Assembly (NCBI RefSeq): GCF_900142005.1 | Contig: NZ_FQZL01000016.1 | Location: forward strand, 1 to 64,000 | Direction: 5' to 3' | Length of the DNA: 64,000 nucleotides | Source: Dethiosulfatibacter aminovorans DSM 17477 | Lineage (GTDB): Bacteria; Bacillota; Clostridia; Tissierellales; Dethiosulfatibacteraceae | In this document: piece after piece, positions 41,961 to 51,355 of the stretch | Numbering within the stretch: the first letter of the stretch is position 1 | Layout: every line of letters begins with the position of its first letter | Made by a program: the position numbers and the translations under genes | Notes under the pieces: generated by a model | The model's input: the letters and a program-made list of their open reading frames with translations, nothing else | The model's database searches: none | Told to the model about the DNA's origin: nothing

Positions 41961-44576
41961 TCATTTATAGTCGTAGCTTACTTCACCGTCAGCCATGTAG
42001 AGGGTGAAGCATTCACCATATGTTATGAATCTCATCCCATCTTCATATCTTATGGATGCCTCTTCATCCGTGCCTTTCGACACTATGAAGATCTTATTGT
42101 TTTCACTGAGACACTTCATGTAGCTGACCAGTGTCTTTCTCTCGCTGCTTTTGATGCTCCCATGGTCTATGTCGGTTTTTACGACAATTGTCCTGTCTTC
42201 GTATTCCCCAAGATCCAGCAAAGCATCCCACTGTGTCTTGTCGTATGAACTTATGCTTCCATGCAGGGTGGACAGTTCCACAACGACTACATCTTCATTG
42301 TCGCAAACAGGTTGTCCATTAGAATCCGCAATGTCATAGAATTCTTCATTTCCTTCTTCATCATTTCCCATATGCAGTTTCAGCTCATATTCCTCGGGAA
42401 CATCCATCAGCAGATCTTCCACCCTGGAATTTTCCGGCAATTCAATGTCGTCACATCCAAGAGGATAGTTGGCCCTGAGTCCGTCTACATGGATATATCC
42501 CTCGTCAGCCTTGTCGTTGTATATCTCCGCTACATATATGCTGTTGAGAACAACCGGATAGCTTATGTTTTCAGGCAGGTCCGCCCTTACTTCCTTCCAG
42601 CCGTACCAGTCTATTTCCTTCTCGAAATCTATCTTGTACATTACTCCATTGGCATCGGTAACCCTGCATCTCAGCCAGTGGTCACTCTTGTCTCCGTATA
42701 CCCACATGGAAAGACTGTCCGGCTCATCCTGAAGAAGAAGTCCCTTTTCACCAAATTCAAGAAATGCTATTGACTGGTCGTCAGGCTTCATGGTGGTGAA
42801 GTCATAATAGAGCTTGACGCTTTTGCCGCCTTCCCTGCTCTTTGAATGGTTGATGATCCTTCCGTCAGAGTCTTCCGGGTATTGAACAAAAGTTATATTG
42901 TCCGTATTCTCAAATCCCTCTATAAGCCTTTCCGCACTTCCTACAGCAAGGGGAATGTAGATTTCTCCATCTTCAAACACACCTTCGAGGACCGCCTTGC
43001 CGGACTTGCTTCTGGCTTCGATTATACCGTCGTCTATATTGGCTATTCTTTCCGACAGCGACCAATCAATCTCGGAAGCATGTATTGTTGCAGTGTTTCC
43101 ATTCTCATCCACTCCAATGAAGTCGGGAAGTTCATATTCCGATTTTTCATTCAGGGAAATGGAATCTACAGCAGAATAAATCTCCTTTACATCTCCAAGA
43201 ACCTCTACTTCAAATGTGCATTTCACGGAACCGTAGACAAGTTTAACCTCTGCCGTACCTGATTCAAGAAATCTTATTCCATGCCTGTCCTTTTTATAGT
43301 CGAGTCCGCTTATTTTAATATCCAGTCTTGAATCGGAAATGGCTACGGGTACCATGTATTTATTGTATCCCTTCACATCAAAGGTCAAATACTGTCCCTT
43401 GAAGAGCTTGTCTGCAGCATCGTAAACTTCAAGTGACTTCACCGTTGAACTCCTTGGATGTGAATCGAATGCTCCCAGTCCGGAGACAAGAAGCCTCTCA
43501 TCGCCGTCGGAAGGGTTGTTTACTATCTCGTAGTCCCCCTTGCCGTAATAGTCAACAACCATTTCCGAAGAACCTCCACCGTCAAGATTCACACCGTTCC
43601 AGCATCCAAGCTCCAGCATGAAATCCAGAAGTTCGCTTTGAAGCATTCCTATGGAATCCTCACTTCTGCCGTCTACGGTTATGAGATATGCCGTTTCCTC
43701 GTCTTCCGTAAAACCTATTGCAGTCCTTGGATGTCTCCCAAGGACATCATTGTTGTAGTCTCCTTCCTGACCTTCCCTGAGAAGATAGTTCACTCCTCCG
43801 GAAGCCCAGTCTATATCGTCAATGTCAAAGCCAAAGTCCACATCAAAATAGACCTTGTCCCCGACCTTGAATTTATCAAGAATCTCTGTATTGCATGCAC
43901 TGAAAGCTATTACATAGCCTGAGGAAGGTATGTCCACAGGGTCCTCTCCTATGTTTATGCTTTTTACCCTGTTCCTGTTTACAACTATTTCAGCAAGATT
44001 CCTGGTATCGTTGCTGCCCATTGATTCCTCGCCCCAGGAACTGTTTAGCACTATTATTTCACCGTTGAAGGCACCAATCTTGTTCACTGCGGCTACGGGG
44101 AGTACCTCACCGTCGACTTCAAGTGTCATTTCAGGTTCTATGATTGAAATGTCAAAATCATCGCCAGCCTTCACTATGGTAGGAAAATTGTAAAGATTGC
44201 TGTTTGGCGAAGATATGATGTCGTCGCCGTCCATCAATGTTCCAAAGGTGAATGCCGGGTCTGCCATATTGAAAAAATCCCCGTTTACAGCTCCCGCCGC
44301 ACTCCATTCATCGGCAATTGCTGCGAGAGTGTCCCTTTTTGATATTTCTTCCGAATAAACCGGTTTCAGGTCCGTATGTCTGTCATCAAGGTCTATCTTC
44401 AGCACGTCTATTTCCACTGGCCCGTCAATGGTCTGCCTTGTGATGCTCATATGCTCTATACCCTCGGACAGATACTCCACTCTTGTTTCCTCAACCATTG
44501 TTTTCATTTCCCCACCGGCATTCATTGTAAAAGCCAGAGCCAATGCCATTGCCATTGAAAAAATTCTCTTTTTCAT
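41961..44576 (-). CDS. Secreted phosphodiester glycosidase (NAGPA domain) protein
   Basis: An 871-residue exported protein. A signal peptide (KKRIFSMAMALALAFTMNAGG) is followed by a NAGPA domain at about 60-360: NGDFFN, GRHPRTAIGFTEDEETAYLI, MLQSELLDFMLELGC and the hallmark NLDGGGSSEMV. Bacterial members hydrolyse sugar-phosphodiester links in cell-wall or exopolysaccharides. Behind it are an Ig-like segment (about 365-470), a further region and a jelly-roll-like module (about 560-700, SLSMWVYGDKSDHWLRCRV), then an acidic C-terminal domain with a metallophosphatase-like look (YDKTQWDALLDLG). No SLH or LPxTG anchor was seen. GGGGTAGACAAT precedes the ATG. Confidence 0.85.
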   Translation of the reverse strand: MKKRIFSMAMALALAFTMNAGGEMKTMVEETRVEYLSEGIEHMSITRQTIDGPVEIDVLKIDLDDRHTDLKPVYSEEISKRDTLAAIADEWSAAGAVNGDFFNMADPAFTFGTLMDGDDIISSPNSNLYNFPTIVKAGDDFDISIIEPEMTLEVDGEVLPVAAVNKIGAFNGEIIVLNSSWGEESMGSNDTRNLAEIVVNRNRVKSINIGEDPVDIPSSGYVIAFSACNTEILDKFKVGDKVYFDVDFGFDIDDIDWASGGVNYLLREGQEGDYNNDVLGRHPRTAIGFTEDEETAYLITVDGRSEDSIGMLQSELLDFMLELGCWNGVNLDGGGSSEMVVDYYGKGDYEIVNNPSDGDERLLVSGLGAFDSHPRSSTVKSLEVYDAADKLFKGQYLTFDVKGYNKYMVPVAISDSRLDIKISGLDYKKDRHGIRFLESGTAEVKLVYGSVKCTFEVEVLGDVKEIYSAVDSISLNEKSEYELPDFIGVDENGNTATIHASEIDWSLSERIANIDDGIIEARSKSGKAVLEGVFEDGEIYIPLAVGSAERLIEGFENTDNITFVQYPEDSDGRIINHSKSREGGKSVKLYYDFTTMKPDDQSIAFLEFGEKGLLLQDEPDSLSMWVYGDKSDHWLRCRVTDANGVMYKIDFEKEIDWYGWKEVRADLPENISYPVVLNSIYVAEIYNDKADEGYIHVDGLRANYPLGCDDIELPENSRVEDLLMDVPEEYELKLHMGNDEEGNEEFYDIADSNGQPVCDNEDVVVVELSTLHGSISSYDKTQWDALLDLGEYEDRTIVVKTDIDHGSIKSSERKTLVSYMKCLSENNKIFIVSKGTDEEASIRYEDGMRFITYGECFTLYMADGEVSYDYK

Positions 44577-44611
44577 ATTGTCTACCCCTTTCTATCTATG
44601 TCATCTTTTAT

Positions 44612-45322
44612 TTAGAACCACAAACTGAGCTGGTCCTTGTTCCTTATGGCCCTGATGAGCCTGTCCCTTCCTTCGGGAATATCCTTGTAGATGCTTTTCA
44701 GGAGAAGCTTCATGTCTTCCCTTTTTGTGTGCCTGTCCATTGGACATGGACTCTCAACTACGGGAATATCGTGTCTGTTCATTACTCCCTCAACCTGCGC
44801 CTCCTTCAGAAGAAGCATTGGCCTGATGCAGTGTATGTCCTTGTTGGAAAGATAAGTGACCGGCTTGAATGTGGAAATCCTTCCCTCGTAAAACATGCTG
44901 AGGAACAAAGTCTCCAGTGCATCGTCCGCATGGTGTCCAAGAGCCACCTTGTTGAATCCCAGGTCCTTTACCTTGTCGTGAAGGGCTCCCCTTCTCATCT
45001 TGGCACATAATGCACAGGGATTCTTCTCCTTCCTTATATCAAATATGATCTCTGCAATGTCCGTATCCACCACATAATAGGGTACATCTATCTTTTTGCA
45101 GAATTCCTCTATTGGACTTGTATCAAAATTCTCGAAGCCCATTCCTATAGTAACTGCAGCCAGGTCGTACTTGACGGGACTGAATCTCTGAAAAAGCTTC
45201 ATCCCGTAAAGAAGAACCATGCTGTCCTTTCCTCCTGATACGCCAACTACAATCTTGTCGCCGTCCTGAATCATATCGTATTCTTCAACCGCTTTTCTAA
45301 TGCCGCCTAAAATCTGTTTCAT
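44612..45322 (-). CDS. TtcA-family tRNA thiolation protein
   Basis: A 236-residue PP-loop ATPase related to tRNA 2-thiocytidine synthetase. The PP-loop is VGVSGGKDSMVLLYG; CALCAKMRRGAL supplies the CxxC that holds a 4Fe-4S cluster with a later Cys (VESPCPMD); GHHADDALETLFLSMFYEGR is the TtcA block. I prefer ATG 45320-45322, which gives the usual spacing to the PP-loop; a TTG at 45370 extends the frame by 16 residues and neither has a strong ribosome site. Substrate may be C32 of tRNA, but related families modify other positions. Confidence 0.82.
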   Translation of the reverse strand: MKQILGGIRKAVEEYDMIQDGDKIVVGVSGGKDSMVLLYGMKLFQRFSPVKYDLAAVTIGMGFENFDTSPIEEFCKKIDVPYYVVDTDIAEIIFDIRKEKNPCALCAKMRRGALHDKVKDLGFNKVALGHHADDALETLFLSMFYEGRISTFKPVTYLSNKDIHCIRPMLLLKEAQVEGVMNRHDIPVVESPCPMDRHTKREDMKLLLKSIYKDIPEGRDRLIRAIRNKDQLSLWF

Positions 45323-45606
45323 TGCTATCTTATTGGCATGCTTCAAAACATATGCATGCCTGCCTTTCAATATTTTAATGTTTACGGTCTAATGATATCA
45401 GATATTTGTCCATTATTACATTAAATATTTATTATATTTTCCATTTCCTCAAGGGCCACAATTTCATCTACATACTATTGGACTTATTTCCAATTAAAAT
45501 GTTTCATATTTTTTGCAAATAGTATATAATGATTAAGTTATTCGATTAATGCAGGATGGTTTATGCATAGTAGACTTTCCCAAGATATGTCAACAAGGGG
45601 TATAAA

Positions 45607-46080
45607 ATGAATTTTATTGTTGAGAATTTCAGCAGTGAGGCTGCAGTATTCATACTGGCAATGCTTCCAATATCAGAGCTGAGAGGCGCAATTCCACTTG
45701 GAATAGGTCTTGGGATCGACCCGTGGAAATGCTACTTCATCGCCGTTGCGGGAAACATGATAGTGGTGCCTGTTCTGCTGAAGATATTCAGACCTTTAAT
45801 TAGGTTTATAGCAAGAACAAGGCTGCTGAGAAAAACGGCAGGAAAAATAGTTGAAAAGGTGGACAAGAACGCCAAGAAGGTCCTGAAGTACGAGCTAATA
45901 GGACTCTTTCTTCTGGTGGCGGTTCCCCTTCCCACTACCGGAGCATGGACAGGCTGCGGAGTGGCGTCATTCCTTAAGCTCGACTACAAGAAGTCCCTGG
46001 GATTCATCTCACTGGGAATAATGGCTGCCGGACTCATAGTCATGGCGCTTAGCTTCGTGGGTTTCGGAATTGTCGGCTAG
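45607..46080 (+). CDS. Small multidrug export family protein (COG2426)
   Basis: A 157-residue integral membrane protein with about four helices. ILAMLPISELRGAIPLGIGLG near the N-terminus and VAVPLPTTGAWTGCGVASFL in the middle are the conserved blocks of the family called small multi-drug export protein; transport has hardly been tested. CAAGGGGTATAAA lies before the ATG, and a TATAAT (45523-45528) lies upstream with a poor -35 box. It stands just before the S-box leader of metK in the same direction. Confidence 0.82.
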   Translation: MNFIVENFSSEAAVFILAMLPISELRGAIPLGIGLGIDPWKCYFIAVAGNMIVVPVLLKIFRPLIRFIARTRLLRKTAGKIVEKVDKNAKKVLKYELIGLFLLVAVPLPTTGAWTGCGVASFLKLDYKKSLGFISLGIMAAGLIVMALSFVGFGIVG

Positions 46081-46110
46081 CACAAAAAACATGGTTCAAT
46101 TTAATTTATG

Positions 46111-46138
46111 TTGACAAATGGACGCCATGTGATATAAT
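46111..46138 (+). promoter_or_regulatory. Predicted promoter of the S-box/metK transcript
   Basis: TTGACA (46111-46116) and TATAAT (46133-46138) are separated by 16 bases, placing the RNA start near 46145, directly before the aptamer. Confidence 0.85.
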
Positions 46139-46155
46139 TTCTATGGTAACAAAGC

Positions 46156-46294
46156 CTTATCAAGAGAGGTGGAGGGACGGGCCCTATGAAACCCGGCATC
46201 CTGTACGAAAAGTATCAGGTGCCAATTCCCGCGGTTAATCCGGAAGATGAGGAGCTATAGCAGACTATACTCTTCTTTGTGGAGAGTTTTTTTT
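46156..46294 (+). promoter_or_regulatory. SAM-I (S-box) riboswitch with terminator
   Basis: CTTATCAAGAGAGGTGGAGG begins the aptamer, followed by the conserved ATGAAACCCGGC and AGGTGCCAATTCC elements and the closing GATGAG (about 46247-46252). A terminator stem ACTCTTC/GGAGAGT (46269-46287) with eight Ts follows. When SAM is abundant the terminator should form and stop transcription of metK, which makes SAM. Confidence 0.97.
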
Positions 46295-46347
46295 ATGCTT
46301 TTTTGAGCGATACAAACCCGGAAAATGATTATAGGAGGAGATTATCA

Positions 46348-47544
46348 ATGAAAAAATGGCTTTTTACTTCAGAATCAGTGACAGAAGGTCATCCAGACAA
46401 AATCTGTGATCAGATTTCCGATGGAATTTTGGACGCGATATTTGCACAAGACCCAAATGGAAGAGTAGCATGCGAGACATCTGTAACAACAGGTCTGGTA
46501 CTGGTATCTGGAGAAATCACAACAAACTGTTATGTGGACATACCAAAGGTGGTAAGGGACACCATAAGAGAAATAGGATATACAAGAGCAAAGTACGGCT
46601 TTGACTGCGACACTTGTGCCGTTCTAACCTCAATAGACGAGCAGTCTTCGGACATAGCAATGGGCGTTGATGCAGCAAAGGAATACAAGGACAACGGACA
46701 TGACGAGTTCGACATCATAGGTGCAGGAGACCAGGGAATTATGTTCGGATTTGCCTGCAATGAGACTCCCGAGCTTATGCCTCTGCCCATATCAATGGCA
46801 CACAAGCTGGCGAGAAGGCTTTCCGCAGTAAGAAAGGACAAGACCCTTTCTTACCTGAGACCCGACGGCAAAACACAGGTGACTGTCGAATATCACGACA
46901 ACACTCCTGTAAGAATCGATGCAATAGTCGTTTCAACACAGCACAGTCCAGAGGTTTCACTTGAAAAAATCGAACAGGACATAATCGAGCATGTAGTGAA
47001 AGCCGTTGTTCCTGCCGACCTTCTGGATGAGAATACAAAATACTATATCAATCCTACGGGAAGATTTGTAATAGGCGGGCCACAGGGAGATGCAGGTCTC
47101 ACCGGAAGAAAGATAATCGTCGATACATACGGCGGATATTCAAGACACGGCGGCGGCGCCTTCTCGGGAAAGGATCCTACAAAGGTTGACAGATCTGCTG
47201 CATACGCCGCAAGGTACGTAGCCAAGAACATAGTTGCTGCTGGACTTGCAGACAAGTGCGAGGTTCAGCTTGCCTACGCAATCGGAGTTGCACACCCTGT
47301 TTCGATCATGGTGGATACCTTTGGAACAGGAAAGGTTGACGAGGAAGTAATCGAGAAGCTAATAGAAAAGCATTTCGACCTGAGACCTGCTGCAATAATA
47401 AAGAACCTTGACCTTAGAAGGCCTATATACAAACAAATTGCAGCCTATGGACATTTCGGAAGAACAGATGTCGACCTTCCATGGGAAAAGACAGACAAGG
47501 CCGGAATCCTTAAAATGGAAGCTGCCCTTGAAGTGGCCAAATAG
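46348..47544 (+). CDS. metK: S-adenosylmethionine synthetase
   Basis: Makes SAM from methionine and ATP. The 398-residue protein starts at ATG 46348 ([18 protein letters not shown]) behind TAGGAGGAG; the longer frame from 46279 would begin inside the riboswitch terminator. Signatures [16 protein letters not shown] and [29 protein letters not shown] (the P-loop-like region) are both intact. Under S-box control. Confidence 0.98.
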   Translation: MKKWLFTSESVTEGHPDKICDQISDGILDAIFAQDPNGRVACETSVTTGLVLVSGEITTNCYVDIPKVVRDTIREIGYTRAKYGFDCDTCAVLTSIDEQSSDIAMGVDAAKEYKDNGHDEFDIIGAGDQGIMFGFACNETPELMPLPISMAHKLARRLSAVRKDKTLSYLRPDGKTQVTVEYHDNTPVRIDAIVVSTQHSPEVSLEKIEQDIIEHVVKAVVPADLLDENTKYYINPTGRFVIGGPQGDAGLTGRKIIVDTYGGYSRHGGGAFSGKDPTKVDRSAAYAARYVAKNIVAAGLADKCEVQLAYAIGVAHPVSIMVDTFGTGKVDEEVIEKLIEKHFDLRPAAIIKNLDLRRPIYKQIAAYGHFGRTDVDLPWEKTDKAGILKMEAALEVAK

Positions 47545-47575
47545 TTTATATTCATCTTGACACGATCAGCAAAAG

Positions 47576-47616
47576 AGTTCCGCGGCATGCCTGCCTGCGG
47601 GACTTTTTTAATTTTT
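47576..47616 (+). terminator. Terminator of metK
   Basis: AGTTCCGCGG and the downstream CTGCGGGACT pair over about 10 positions, including G-T pairs (47576-47604), followed by TTTTTTAATTTTTTTT. Confidence 0.9.
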
Positions 47617-47737
47617 TTTGCTTTATTAATGCCTCCTGTCATATTATAATAATTATATGATCAAGTTTACATGGTCCGAGTCATGAAACGGACACTATTA
47701 AAAAGTATTGTCCGTGTAAAAACGAAAGGGATTATTT

Positions 47738-48091
47738 ATGGGAAAAAGGAAGAGAAGGAAAAAAGAAAAGAAAAGCTTCAAGCTTAATATAGTAAGTCTA
47801 TTGTTTTATGCCGTAGCCTTTTATATGATTTTCACAATTGTCGGACAACGAAGATCATTGGCGGCCATTAATGAACAGAAGGAAGCAAAGCTTCTTGAAA
47901 AGGCAGAGACGGAAATGGAACTCCAGGAGTTAAGGGAAGACTATGAAAAAATAAATGACCCGGAACAATTTCTCGAAATCGTAGAGAAAATCGCCCGGGA
48001 CGAATATAAAATGGTCAAACCATATGAAACTGTCTATATAGACAAGAATAAAACCAAGAACAAGTTTATCATGGGCATAGGGACCGAGTAA
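47738..48091 (+). CDS. DivIC/FtsB-family septum formation initiator
   Basis: A 117-residue bitopic membrane protein. A very basic cytoplasmic tail (GKRKRRKKEKKSFKLN), one transmembrane helix (about 18-38, IVSLLFYAVAFYMIFTIVG), and an extracellular coiled coil (INEQKEAKLLEKAETEMELQ onwards) ending in EFV-like block EKIARDEYKMVKPYETVYID. This matches DivIC, which joins FtsL and DivIB in the divisome. A 10-bp hairpin with one mismatch lies at about 47684-47716, before the start. Its last 23 bases overlap the convergent transglycosylase gene. Confidence 0.87.
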   Translation: MGKRKRRKKEKKSFKLNIVSLLFYAVAFYMIFTIVGQRRSLAAINEQKEAKLLEKAETEMELQELREDYEKINDPEQFLEIVEKIARDEYKMVKPYETVYIDKNKTKNKFIMGIGTE

Positions 48092-49574
48092 TACATAGAA
48101 TCTTTGCAATTTCCCCTCTGGTTATGCTGTCAAGGGGAGCAAAGGAGCTTGTACTCTTTCCGTTCATGATTTCAAGGGAAAACACCTTTCCCAGCTTTTC
48201 AAGATCATCGGTGCTGAGATCAGCCACATCTTCAAATTCAAAGTCTTTTGCCATTTCAGGATCCTCTGCAATGGCAGCAAGAGCTCTAACAGCCTCTATC
48301 CTGGATAGAGGTCTTTTTGGGCAGAAATTGCCTTCCTCCGTCTCCATTACACCAAGTGAAACTACCGTTTCCACATTGCTGTAGGCCCATCCTCCTATGT
48401 CGGACTTGTCGTCTATTTCATAGTTCTTGTCCGACTCGAAATCGAAAGACCTGCACAGCAGTGCAGCAAACTGTTCCCTGGTGACCGTATCATTGGGGGC
48501 AAACTCCTCGTCCGTCATTCCCTTGATTATGTCGTCCTGGTAGAGTTCAACTATGTAGTCTCTTCCCCAGTATCCGTCTATGTCCTTGAACAGTACTTCC
48601 TTGAGTTCCCTTTCAGGTTCAAGCTCCACCGGTTCATCCGGTTCTTCAAGATCTATTGCTTCCTCCGTTGTGCTTTCACCGTCTGAGTAATCATCGGTTT
48701 CCGGACCGTCGTAATAGATGAGCCAGTTCCTGGCAGCCCATCCGATCTCTTCACCGTCTTCATCAGCCAGATTGTACCAGTAATAACCGTCCTCGAGAAC
48801 CGCTTCTCCAATGACCGTATATACTTCATCGTCAGTAAGCTCTCCGACGATCTTGCCGTTTGGTTCTCGTCTCAGGTTCAGCTTCCCTCCTGAAGACACC
48901 ATCACTTCGTCTCCATCAGAGCAGAAGAAAAGATCAGCCTCATGGCAGTCTTCAGGCGTGGGGACATTGAGATTTTTTGAAGGCGTTCCCGATTCAGGCA
49001 GACAGTCAGGATCCACGGGGGTTATTGCCTGACCGTATTCATTCTCAGCAACAAGATAGATAAGGTCCTGGTAAGTGTACTTTTCGCCGTATTTATCCAG
49101 TGCATTGGGATTGTTCCTTTCAACATATGAATTGTATCCCCACAATGCAAAATACCAGTTTTCAAGTATATTGGGGTCCATGTCTCCCACTGACGGCAAA
49201 TACCCGTATTCGGAAAGACATGCCTCCCATTTGTTTAGCAGGGTATCGGCGCCTGCATTTATATTGTACTTTATGTCGTTGATAAGAAGATTCTCATCAT
49301 ATTGATTGAAGTTGTTGTGTATCTGCATAAGTCCTATGCTGCCCGATGTTCCCCTGGCAACGGTTCCGTCCTCTTCATAATGTCTGAAGACAGTCTCCAC
49401 CCTTGCAATGGACATCAGTATGACTGTAGGTATTCCTCTTTCAATTGCAACTTCCGTTATAAGAGCTTCCAGTTCGGCCCTTGACGGGTTTTCCGTTGCC
49501 GAAGCAAAAACGGGGTATATAGCCGTATTTAGTATCATTATGAATGCTGCAAGCATTGCCAGTTTTTTCCTCAT
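48069..49574 (-). CDS. Secreted lytic transglycosylase with SH3 and SLH domains
   Basis: A 501-residue cell-wall hydrolase. Signal peptide at 1-26 (KKLAMLAAFIMILNTAIYPVFASA). An SLT/lysozyme-like domain follows at about 30-180 with catalytic Glu in SIARVETVFRHYE and GTSGSIGLMQIHNN. An SH3-like domain (about 230-290, GGKLNLRREPNGKIVGELTDDEVYTVIGE) precedes an acidic linker (about 295-335) and SLH repeats from about 340 (FKDIDGYWGRDYIVELYQDDIIKGMTD). SLH repeats bind pyruvylated secondary cell-wall polymer, so the organism probably has an S-layer-type wall. It follows the phospho-sugar mutase gene. Confidence 0.9.
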   Translation of the reverse strand: MRKKLAMLAAFIMILNTAIYPVFASATENPSRAELEALITEVAIERGIPTVILMSIARVETVFRHYEEDGTVARGTSGSIGLMQIHNNFNQYDENLLINDIKYNINAGADTLLNKWEACLSEYGYLPSVGDMDPNILENWYFALWGYNSYVERNNPNALDKYGEKYTYQDLIYLVAENEYGQAITPVDPDCLPESGTPSKNLNVPTPEDCHEADLFFCSDGDEVMVSSGGKLNLRREPNGKIVGELTDDEVYTVIGEAVLEDGYYWYNLADEDGEEIGWAARNWLIYYDGPETDDYSDGESTTEEAIDLEEPDEPVELEPERELKEVLFKDIDGYWGRDYIVELYQDDIIKGMTDEEFAPNDTVTREQFAALLCRSFDFESDKNYEIDDKSDIGGWAYSNVETVVSLGVMETEEGNFCPKRPLSRIEAVRALAAIAEDPEMAKDFEFEDVADLSTDDLEKLGKVFSLEIMNGKSTSSFAPLDSITRGEIAKILCITRSLCP

Positions 49575-49617
49575 AATTCACCTGCCTGTAATTTTTGTAG
49601 ATTACTACTCCTTTTAT

Positions 49618-51327
49618 CTATACCCTGTCGATCAATCCGTAAACATATTCCGTTATTTCATTGAATTTATTTTCTGAAGCAACCCTGTCCCCGTCAACAA
49701 CGGAGGAGTATATCTTTATCTTAGGTTCCGTTCCCGAAGGCCTCAAGACGAACCATGATCCATCTTCAAGAACGTATTTCAGTACATTTGACTTGGGCAA
49801 CTCAATTTTTTCCTCGCTGCCGTCGGCAAGCTTCCTCACACTCGTACTGTAATCGCTTGTGGATGCAATCTTCAATTCTCCTATGGAGTCTATTTCAGTA
49901 TTCCTGAACCAGTTCATGATTTCAAGGATCTTACGGCTTCCTTCCATTCCTTCCATGGTAATGGACTTGAGACCTTCCTTGAAGTAGCCGTGGGTCCTGT
50001 AGAGCCTCTCAAGCTCATCGAGAACGTTGCTGCCCCTTTTCTTGTAATATGCCGCCATTTCACAGGCAATCATGGATGCCGTAACAGCGTCCTTGTCCCT
50101 TGCCAGTGTTCCTATGAGATAACCTATGCTTTCCTCGAACCCAAAAACATATTTCTTCTCGCCGCTTTTTTCATATTCCTCTATCTTCTCGCCGATAAAC
50201 TTGAATCCTGTCAAGGTGTCCATGCATTCAGCACCATGGTATTCAGCTACGGCTCTTCCAAGCTCGCTTGTAACTATTGTCTTGATTACAAGGGGATTCT
50301 CGGGCATTGTTCCATTTTCCTTCATCCTTGACAGTATATAGTCCATCATCAGGGCGCCCACCTGGTTTCCGCTTAAAAGGACATACTCACCTTGGCGGTT
50401 TTTCACGGACATCCCAACCCTGTCGCAGTCGGGGTCGTTTGCTATGATTATGTCCGCATCGACTTCCGATGCCTTCTTGTAGGCAAGTTCAAACGCCTTT
50501 TCATCTTCCGGATTCGGATAGTTGACAGTGGAGAAGTTCGGATCCGGAACAGTTTGTTCTTCCACCAGTGAAACGCCGGTAAAGCCTCTTTCGTCAAGGG
50601 TCCTTCTTACAAGCATGTTTCCCGCTCCGTGAAGGGGAGTGTAGACAATCTTTATATCCTTGTATATGTCTTCGGAAAGTGTATTTTCCAGTACCGCAGC
50701 GATAAACTTGTCATCCATGGACTTGTCAAGCTCCACAATCATTCCACTTTCAACCGCTTCCTCCAAGTCCATTGTAGTGATATCCTTGAAGTCTATCTTG
50801 TCGATTTCCCCGATGAGGTCTTCAGCCATTTCGGGAAGCATCTGGCATCCGTAGTTCCAGTATGTCTTGTAACCGTTGTACTCCGGAGGATTGTGGCTTG
50901 CAGTTATGACTATTCCGGCATCCGCACCAAGCTCCCTCACTGCGAAGGAAAGCTCAGGTGTAGGTCTAAGGTCATCGAAAATATATGTTTTTATTCCCGA
51001 TGCGGCAAGAACCCTTGCTGATATTTCAGTGAAATATCTTGAATTGTTCCTGGAGTCGTGTGCTATTACACAGCTCTTTTCACCCTCTGCGTTTTTTTCA
51101 ATAAAATTAGCAAGACCCTGTGTAGCCTTGCTTATTATGTGCTTGTTCATCCTGTTGGTGCCCGCACCCATGATTCCCCTCATTCCACCTGTTCCGAACT
51201 CCAGATTCTTGTGGAATCTTTCCATTATTTCCTTTTCGTCTCCGGAAATAGTCTTAAGTTCTTCCTTGATGTCATCTGATATGCATGCACTTGTCAACCA
51301 CTCTTCATATCTCTTTTTATAATCCAT
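49618..51327 (-). CDS. pgcA: Phospho-sugar mutase (phosphoglucomutase/phosphomannomutase)
   Basis: A 569-residue enzyme interconverting hexose 1- and 6-phosphates for wall polymer and glycolipid precursors. The phosphoserine loop is TASHNPPEYNGYK, the metal loop DPDCDRVGMSV, the sugar-binding loop FGFEESIGYLIG, and the phosphate-binding loop RPSGTEPKIKIY. N-terminal FGTGGMRGIMGAGTNRMN is typical of the PgcA branch. It lies 28 bases after mreB in the same direction. Confidence 0.94.
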   Translation of the reverse strand: MDYKKRYEEWLTSACISDDIKEELKTISGDEKEIMERFHKNLEFGTGGMRGIMGAGTNRMNKHIISKATQGLANFIEKNAEGEKSCVIAHDSRNNSRYFTEISARVLAASGIKTYIFDDLRPTPELSFAVRELGADAGIVITASHNPPEYNGYKTYWNYGCQMLPEMAEDLIGEIDKIDFKDITTMDLEEAVESGMIVELDKSMDDKFIAAVLENTLSEDIYKDIKIVYTPLHGAGNMLVRRTLDERGFTGVSLVEEQTVPDPNFSTVNYPNPEDEKAFELAYKKASEVDADIIIANDPDCDRVGMSVKNRQGEYVLLSGNQVGALMMDYILSRMKENGTMPENPLVIKTIVTSELGRAVAEYHGAECMDTLTGFKFIGEKIEEYEKSGEKKYVFGFEESIGYLIGTLARDKDAVTASMIACEMAAYYKKRGSNVLDELERLYRTHGYFKEGLKSITMEGMEGSRKILEIMNWFRNTEIDSIGELKIASTSDYSTSVRKLADGSEEKIELPKSNVLKYVLEDGSWFVLRPSGTEPKIKIYSSVVDGDRVASENKFNEITEYVYGLIDRV

Positions 51328-51355
51328 ATCTTACCCCCGCAGTTTATTTTTTAGA

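Noticed and set aside
46279-46347. N-terminal extension of MetK
   Set aside because: It begins inside the riboswitch terminator and is absent from the normal MetK N-terminus.
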